NCBI GenBank assembly: GCA_030278955.1 | Contig: JAOANR010000011.1 | Coordinates: forward strand, 44,937,417-45,001,416 | DNA length: 64,000 nt | Reading direction: 5' to 3' | Source: Hygrophila difformis | Lineage: Eukaryota; Streptophyta; Magnoliopsida; Lamiales; Acanthaceae | Part shown: in pieces, positions 56,612-64,000 of the stretch | How the letters are laid out: each line of letters opens with the position of its first letter | Numbering within the stretch: the stretch's first letter is position 1 | Notes under the pieces: model-generated | The model's database searches: none | What the model saw: the letters and a program-made list of their open reading frames with translations, nothing else | What the model was told of the DNA's origin: nothing | Translations under genes and position numbers: made by a program

Positions 56612-57566
56612 TGTTGGGTAACTCCGGTACCCTGTTTTAACCTATTCTATTACAACCCAAAAGGCCTACACTATGAGATTTACAAGGCTTTCTCACCAAT
56701 ACAAGTTCACTCAAATAAAATGAAAACAGAACAGAAAAACATAAACACTAAAACGCCCGAGAAGCTGCTCCGGTCCGGATCGGATCTGCCTCCGGCGGAT
56801 AGATTCCGGCAGCCTCCGTTTCTGCTCCGTTCGGTCTCTTCTTCAGTCTTTTTTCTTGCACCGGCTGTCCAGTCCTCTTGTTCCACTTTTAGATCTACAA
56901 AAGATGTTAGGAACAAGAAAAATACAACAACTAATATTAAAGAAAAATAGAGATACCAAATAGATCTATTAAGATCTATTAACAAGTCGGCTCAGAGCTC
57001 CCAAATGAGACACACTCAACAAGAACACCTAGAGCCGCCGGATCCGCCACCAAGGCCGCTGCCAACACCACCGCCGGCCACCACAGAAGCTGCCGGAACA
57101 ACCACCAACGCCACAGCTCCGCTGCCACGCCACCACCCTTACAACAGCCCTTCTGCCACGCCACCAACACCCTCGGCCTCTCAATCCCTTCGCCGGAGAC
57201 CCACTTTTCCGGCAACCTAGCCACCAAGGCTCTAGACAAGGGAGAAGCTCACAACCCTTACTCTCAACCCGACCCCCTTTCACTTACCAACACTCTCACA
57301 CACTCACTGGAGGAAGAACAAATCTAACCTAAGGGAGGTGATGAAGACACAAAGATAAGGAAGGAGGAGGAAGACTGGAAGAGAAGAAAAGAAAGGGAAG
57401 GGGGGGGGGGGGGGGCTGCTGCTTCAGTAGGGAATAGAAAATAATGACTGGGTGTTACTGATCGGTTGAGGAGGGAGTATAAATATTGTTATAATAATTG
57501 GACCTCAGCATTTATGCCTTCATGGGCCACCGAATGGGCTGCAGTTGTGGGCCAAAAATTATAACA
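56612..57566 (-). repeat. 3' LTR of Copia 3
   Basis: This 955-bp LTR contains a run of about 16 G at 57400-57415 that is short and interrupted in the other LTR. On the minus strand it starts TGTTATAATT and ends CCCAACA. Confidence 0.92.
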
Positions 57567-57729
57567 ATCTCCACCTTGGCCCACAATCTGCCTAAGTAAC
57601 GAGTGTGCTCAATTTGGGGCATTTTCGTCATCGCCTTTTGATACCTTCACTTCCCAGTCACATACCAACAATATACACAGAGTATTCACACATGCTGACA
57701 TGCATCAGAACATAACAGACATGCACACA

Positions 57730-60700
57730 TCAACCAAAATCAAAGTGAAGGATTTTCATGCATGACATCATCTTCTCAGTAGGCAAACACTTAGTTCCCA
57801 TATCAGCAGGATTAAATTCAGAAGCAATTTTATCCAGTTTAAGTTTTTCACACTCAACATTGTCCCTAATGAAGTGGTACTTAACATCAATATGTTTAAA
57901 CCTATCATGAAAAACATGATGTTTGCTTAACTGAATAGCAGATTGGCTATCAGAAAAAATGGTGATCTCATTTTTCAATCCTAGTTCATGCATCAGACCA
58001 CTAAACCATATACCTTCCTTGAAAGCTTCTGTTATGGCAATAAACTCAGATTCTGTAGTGGACAAAGCAACAACAGATTGCAATTGAGATTTCCAACTCA
58101 CACAAGACCCACCTAGAGTGAACACATAGGATGTAGTAGACTTCCTACTATCCCTATCATTAGCAAAGTTAGAGTCTACATAACCAGTCACAAACATTTC
58201 ATCATGCCATTTAGAAAAACACAGAGAATAATGCATAGACTTGATTAAGTATCTCAAAAGCCATTTCAAAGTTTCCCAATGTGGTCTACCAGGATTAGCC
58301 ATAAATCTGCTCAAACAACTTATAGGATAAGCTAAATCAGGCCTAGTAGAAATCATCAAATACATAACAGAACCAATGGCATGCACATAGGGAACAGATT
58401 CCATATCTTTCATTTCAGATTCATTTTTAGGGCATTGTTCTTTAGTCAACAGGAAATGAGAAGCAAGTGGACAACCAACAGATTTAGCATTTGACATCTT
58501 GAATCTAGAGAGAACCTTTTTCACATACTCAGCCTGGTTAAGGAGTAGGGTTGAATTAGCCCTATCCCTAACTATATGCATTCCAAGAATGCATTTGGCT
58601 TCTCCTAGGTTCTTCATGTCAAAGCTCTTGTTCAAACAATTTTGAACCTCAGCAATGCTTTTCATGCAAGGACTAACAAGCAACATATCATCAACATAAA
58701 GCAATAAGAACATAGGCACAGATTTCACATCTTTCATGTACAAGCAATGATCAAATTTAGATCTAGTGAAACCTATGTCCTTCATGCATTTATCAAATTT
58801 AATGTTACACTGTCTAGGTGCTTGTTTCAGTCCATACAAAGCTTTTTTCAACAGGCATACATGATTGGGTTTGGTTTTATCCACAAAGCCTTCAGGTTGC
58901 TTCATACAAATTTTCTTATCTATGTCACCATGCAAGAAAGCAGTTTTAACATCCATTTGTATAAGCTCCCAATCAAAATGAGCAACTAAGGCAAGCATTA
59001 CTCTAATAGTAGTGAACTTAGCAACAAGTGCAAATATTTCAGAATAATCTACACACTCTTTCTGAGTAAAGCCCTTAGCTACAAGCCTAGCCTTATACCT
59101 CTCACCATTACTTTCCTGTTTGATTTTAAAAATCCATTTACAGTCAATCACAGAAATATTTTCAGCACTAGGAATCAACAACCATGTCTCATTTTTATGC
59201 AATGATTCAATTTCTTCATTCATAGCACTAAGCCACTTACTAGCCTGTTTAGACTTAACAGCTTCAGAATATGATTTAGGCGCATGATTATCAAGTTCTT
59301 CGCACACAGTCATAGCATAAGCAGTAAGAACAAAATCAGATAACCTAGCAGGAGTTTTACCTACTCTTCTAGCTCTATCCCTAGCTAGCATATAATCACT
59401 AAGATCATTCAAATCATTTTCAGGAATAATTTCTTCATTCTGAGCTCCACCTTCATCAATATCATGGGTATCAATATCATGAGTATCAGTTATGGGTTCC
59501 TCATTCGCATGCAAATTGGGATCAGCAATTTTAGCATTTTCAATCACATTAGGCACAGCAATGGGAGCAGGCAAATTCACAGAATGTTCCACAGAAGAAG
59601 ACTCCACCTCAACAGAAGTACTATCATTCTCAAAAACTTTCATAGGAAATTCAGATTCATTAAAAATCACATCCCTACTAACAATGATTTTAAAACCACC
59701 CTCTGATCTATCAAACAACCTGTAACCCTTAGTTCCCTCAGGATAACCTAAGAAAATACATTTCTTGGTTCTAGGGTCCAATTTATCATTACTAGTATGC
59801 ACAAAAGCTGAACATCCAAACACTCTAAGATGTTCATAATCAACAGGTTTACCAAAAAAGACAGAATCAGGAGATTTACCATTTAAAGGGGCATTGGGTG
59901 ATTTATTAACTAAGTAAGCAGCTGTCATCAGTGCTTCACCCCAGAACTTCTTAGAAAGGTCAGTAGGTGCCATCAAGCACCTAACCTTTTCTAATAAAGT
60001 TCTGTTCATTCTTTCAATCACCCCATTCTGTTGAGGTGAGTAAGGAACAGATTTATGCCTTCTAATACCATATTCATCACACAAAGTATCAATTTGGTGA
60101 TTACAAAATTCAAGCCCATTATCTGTCCTAAGTGTACCAATCTTTAAACCAGTTTGATTCTCAATCAAAGCTTTCCAGTGTTTAAAATTCCCAAAAACAT
60201 CAGATTTGTTTTGCATGAGAAATACCCAAACTTTTCTAGAATAATCATCCATGATAGATAAAAAATATCTTCTACCACCATGTGTGGGCGTCGAAGAAGG
60301 ACCCCACACATCAGCATGAATGTACTCAAGTACACGGGTGGATTTTATCCCAACAGGATATGAAGAGTTAAAAGACACTCTATGTTGTTTACCAGCTAAG
60401 CATGATTCACAAAGATCAACTTCACATAAATCAGATTTTAAACAACCAGCATCTTTCAGAAATTTCATGCCTTTGTCACTCATATGCCCTAGTCTAGCAT
60501 GCCACAAAAGCGTATTTTCTTTCACCTTATTAGAACTAGAACTAGCAGCAAGAGCACAATTAACCACATTAGAGACCACAAAAAGATTATTCTTGATAAT
60601 GGCCTTAAACAACATCAAATTCCCTTTGAACATTTTAATCATGTCATTACCAATTCTCCCTTCTAAACCTTTCTTCTGCAAGGTCGCAAGAGAAATCAAA

Positions 60701-61812
60701 TTGTAAGACAAATCAGGCACATGTTTCACACCATCAAGACAGAATCTTGTCCCATTCTCAAATTGTAAGACAATTTTTCCTATACCTAAGACAGGACATC
60801 TATTGTCATTACTCATGAACACAAAGTCATTTTTAACAGGTTGATATGAATCAAATAATTCAACATGAGGAGACATATGGGAGGTGCACCCTGAGTCTAA
60901 CAACCACACAGATTTAGAAACATCTTTAGCCATATTGACATCAGAAAAACAATTCATATCATGAACCATCAGATGCTCATCATGCCTAACTGCTACATCA
61001 GTCACAACATTAACATCATTGTTCTGATTATCAATTTGATTTTTCTCTTTCTTAGGGAGTCTACAATCTTTAATGAAATGGCCCTTTCTACCACAGCTGT
61101 AACATTTCTTATCATGTTTACCTCTTGACTGAGATCTATGTGATTTAGACTGACCCCTAGCATTGCTTCTGCCCCTATCATTATGCTGTTGGTGATTACC
61201 CTTTTTCCAAGACCTACCCCTAGTCATAAACACCTTATTAGAATGCTTAGAGGAATTCTTCATTTCAAGTTCTTTGTTATTTAGACTCTTAATCACATGA
61301 TCTAAAGTCAAATCATCTCTAGCATATTGGATAGCAGATTTCACATCAGAATATGAATCAGGGATGGTATTCAACAACACTATAGGCACATAATAATCTA
61401 TATGCTTATCACCAGTTGCTTTTATATCTTGAACAAGTTTAGTGAAATTATCTAAACCCTCATCTAAGTCTCTAGATATATCCAATTTAAATTTAAAGAA
61501 GTTACCGAGCAGGAATATTCTAGAAGACAAAGACGACTCAGCATACAGTTCAGACAGCCTCTCCCAAAGGTCCTTGGCTGTTTTGCAATCACTCACTTTT
61601 CTAAGGACAATATCAGATAAACTTAAGATTATGGCAGATTTAGCAAGTTCATCTACTTCAGTCATTTTAGCTTCAGTAACTTCGTCATCAAAGAGTTGAT
61701 CAATTGCATTATAAACTCTTTGTTAGACAAGAACACAACGCATCTTAACTTGCCAGATGCTGAAGTCGTTCTTCCCATTAAAAGGAACTATGCTATTTGA
61801 GGTGGAAGTCAT
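57730..61812 (-). pseudogene. Copia 3 Gag-Pol polyprotein with one in-frame stop
   Basis: From ATG 61812 the frame gives about 1,360 residues and is broken only by TAA at 61725-61723, where relatives would have CAA. After the stop the frame is open to 57730. Domains are gag, zinc knuckle CYSCGRKGHFIKDC (about 61110-61065), protease LDSGCTSHM (about 60900), integrase zinc site HARLGHMSDK...CESCLAGK, integrase core (DVWGPSSTPT, RTDNGLEFCN, YSPQQNGVIERMNR), reverse transcriptase with YVDDMLLVSP (about 58700) and RNase H with VDSNFANDRDSRKSTTSYVF. Starting at the internal ATG 61665 would bypass the stop but lose the gag N-terminus. Confidence 0.93.
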
Positions 61813-62452
61813 TATTGTGTTTGGCCGTTTAACGGAATGAGCAAACAAGTGCTCAAACACTTAGCCAACTAATCACAACTAATTCCACACTATAGCATTT
61901 GTCATCCTTTTAAATTTTTAAGCAAACCCAAATTAATTTTGGGAGCCCAAAAAATATCAGAATTTGACCAAACTATCCAGGCAGGCCCAAAATTAATTTT
62001 TGGGAGGCCCAATAGTCCCAACGGTCACTTTTTAAAATTTGGATTGATTTCACAGATTCCCAAAAATATCACACTTATCAAGATATTCAGAAATCTGCTT
62101 TTTCAGGGAATCAGAAACCAATTTTTCTATTCCCCAAAAATTTCAAATCCACAATTTTTTCACACAAAGTTCACATAAGGCACATTCAACACAGAACATG
62201 TAAAGATCACCAAGAACACCACACAAAGCAGTTTATGCACAACAAAATGCAGAAAACACAGAACACAGTTTAAGCATAATATTTCCAGATTTTAAAGTAC
62301 AAAGCTCCAAGCATGAAAATCACATATTTCAAGCAACAATCCAGAACAAGAATATTATCTTAAAACTGTAAAAAAATGGATCAAGCTATTTTACCTTGCG
62401 GGGGTGCCTTGACCAACCCCCGTCCCAAAGTGGCCTATGGCTCTGATACCAC
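61813..62452 (-). other. Copia 3 5' leader and primer binding site
   Basis: On the minus strand TGGTATCAGAGCC at 62451-62439 sits one base from the 5' LTR and matches the initiator-Met tRNA end. About 630 bp of non-coding leader separate it from gag. Confidence 0.85.
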
Positions 62453-63404
62453 TGTTGGATAACTCCGGTACCCTGTTTTAACCTATTCTATTACAACCCA
62501 AAAGGCCTACACTATGAGATTTACAAGGCTTTCTCACCAATACAAGTTCACTCAAATAAAATGAAAACAGAACAGAAAAACATAAGCACTAAAACGCCCG
62601 AGAAGCTGCTCCGGTTCGGATCGGATCTGCCTCCGGCGGATAGATTCCGGCAGCCTCCGTTTCTGCTCCGTTCGGTCTCTTCTTCAGTCTTTTTTCTTGC
62701 ACCGACTGTCCAGTCCTCTTGTTCCACTTTTAGATCTACAGAAGATGTTAGGAACAAGAAAAATACAACAACTAATATTAAAGAAAAATAGAGATACCAA
62801 ATAGATCTATTAAGATCTATTAACAAGTCGGCTCAGAGCTCCCAAATGAGACACACTCAACAAGAACACCTAGAGCCGCCGGATCCGCCACCAAGGCCGC
62901 TGCCAACACCACCGCCGGCCACCACAGAAGCTGCCGGAACCACCACCAACGCCACAACTCCGCTGCCACGCCACCACCCTTACAACAGCCCTTCTGCCAC
63001 GCCACCAACACCCTCGGTCTCTCAATCCCTTCGCCGGAGACCCACTTTTCCGGCAACCTAGCCACCAAGGCTCTAGACAAGGGAGAAGCTCACAACCCTT
63101 ACTCTCAACCCAACCCCCTTTCACTTACCAACACTCTCACACACTCACTGGAGGAAGAACATATCTAACCTAAGGGAGGTGATGAAGACACAAAGATAAG
63201 GAGGGAGGAGGAAGACTGGAAGAGAAGAAAAGAAAGGGAAAGGGAGGGGGCTGCTGCTGCTTCAGTAGGGAATAGAAAATAATGACTGGGTGTTACTGAT
63301 CGGTTGAGGAGGGAGTATAAATATTGTTATAATAATTGGGCCTCAGCATTTATGCCTTCATGGGCCCTCGAATGGGCTGCAGTTGTGGGCCAAAAATTAT
63401 AACA
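62453..63404 (-). repeat. 5' LTR of Copia 3
   Basis: This 952-bp LTR is about 98.5% identical to the 3' copy by eye. An AT-rich TATTTATA-like box on the minus strand near 63316-63326 could be the promoter. Confidence 0.92.
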
Positions 63405-63555
63405 GGTGGTTTGGGATAATCAATGAACAGGGTGTGAGATATTGGATTAAGTTGTGTTCAATGAGTCTTGGGATGCTAGTGGAATACTGTGTTGGAAACT
63501 TGGAATCCCCAAATATATGATTGTGGAATTCGAATTGGGTCGCCAATAATTCTCA

Positions 63556-63771
63556 TTGCCCATGGTTGGTAGGCCACCAATATTTGACGATACTAACTAT
63601 AACTACTACTACTATTGGAAGACTAGAATGATGATTTTTCTCATGTCAATTAGGATGGATGGATGCATGGAAACGATGTTTAAACTCCATGGAAACAACT
63701 CACTAGAGAGGGGCCGGGGGAGGATTCCGACGACAGAAAACACTATGGCCTTGATTGCCTACTATGCATAA
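63556..63771 (+). pseudogene. Retrotransposon gag N-terminus fragment
   Basis: The peptide VGRPPIFDDTNY followed by YYYWKTRMMIFLMSI resembles the RPPxFDGxNYxxWKxRM start of plant Copia gag proteins. It includes a short TAC-repeat expansion. Nothing of pol follows before the window ends, so it is a relic or the beginning of an element outside the window. Confidence 0.55.
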
Positions 63772-64000
63772 TATGAACTTTTGAAATTGCTAATGAAGGT
63801 TCTGCGTGTGTTTGTTCGAGCAAACCAAGCTAAAACGTATTGAATAGACATTTAATAGTACAAGGATGAATGATGATGATCTTTCTCATGACTATGGAAA
63901 GTTGGTGCGAATGATGCTCCGTAAATGTGACAAAATATATATACTACTTTATATACAAGATTGCTAACTACTATGGACTGCCATGTAATATTACCTAACA

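Larger units (their letters stand above)
56612..63404 (-). mobile_element. Copia LTR retrotransposon 3 (complete, nearly intact)
   Basis: The element is 6,793 bp, flanked by the exact duplication GGTGG (56607-56611 and 63405-63409). Minus-strand order is 5' LTR (63404-62453), initiator-Met primer site (62451-62439), gag-pol (61812-57730), then 3' LTR (57566-56612). The LTRs differ by roughly 14 substitutions plus G-tract length, about 1.5%, so it is older than Copia 2. Polymerase motifs suggest the Tork group, tentatively. Confidence 0.95.

Overview
This is plant nuclear DNA, almost certainly from a eudicot. The genes have many GT-AG introns, and the mobile elements are of plant types: Copia retrotransposons, a CACTA element, a Helitron, hAT-, Tourist- and Stowaway-type MITEs, SINEs and a LINE. 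No organelle, rRNA or tRNA genes and no prokaryotic features were seen. An asterid such as a Lamiales member is a weak guess only.

Four host genes look functional. On the minus strand at 10.6-13.5 kb is a two-exon trichome-birefringence-like (TBL) polysaccharide O-acetyltransferase. On the plus strand at 28.8-30.5 kb is a five-exon MAT1-type CDK-activating-kinase assembly factor. It converges on a ten-exon mitochondrial-type peptide chain release factor 1 (minus, 31.4-34.3 kb). On the plus strand at 39.6-41.7 kb is a four-exon proline dehydrogenase whose N-terminus carries a tandem repeat expansion. A GH81 endo-1,3-beta-glucanase relic lies at 7.3-9.1 kb. The neighbours have no shared pathway; this is an ordinary plant gene neighbourhood broken up by transposons.

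Transposons fill most of the rest. (1) 2.6-6.7 kb: a young Copia element with 197-bp LTRs and broken gag-pol. (2) 15.2-22.4 kb: a Helitron on the minus strand carrying intron-containing pieces of at least five unrelated host genes, all in the element's own orientation. In element order these are TRM6, a Rubisco-LSMT-like SET protein, a CDPK, VPS20/CHMP6 and an RNA uracil-5-methyltransferase. This is the most striking object in the window. (3) 22.46-25.70 kb: a CACTA (En/Spm) element beginning 34 bp from the Helitron, with a decayed Transposase_24-type gene. (4) 42.3-51.8 kb: a composite with long terminal inverted repeats. Its left arm is split by a ~780-bp AT-rich foldback hairpin, and its interior holds an intact, very young Copia element with ~950-bp LTRs. 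(5) 56.6-63.4 kb: a complete Copia element on the minus strand with ~955-bp LTRs and one in-frame stop in gag.

Smaller insertions with exact target-site duplications include three hAT-type MITEs (25.77, 53.35 and 56.21 kb), a Tourist-like MITE (54.89 kb), a SINE in a MAT1 intron (29.2 kb) and a probable solo LTR inside a SINE-like repeat (36.3 kb). Stowaway-type MITEs with CTCCCTCCGT-like ends recur throughout, including a nested pair in the TBL intron.
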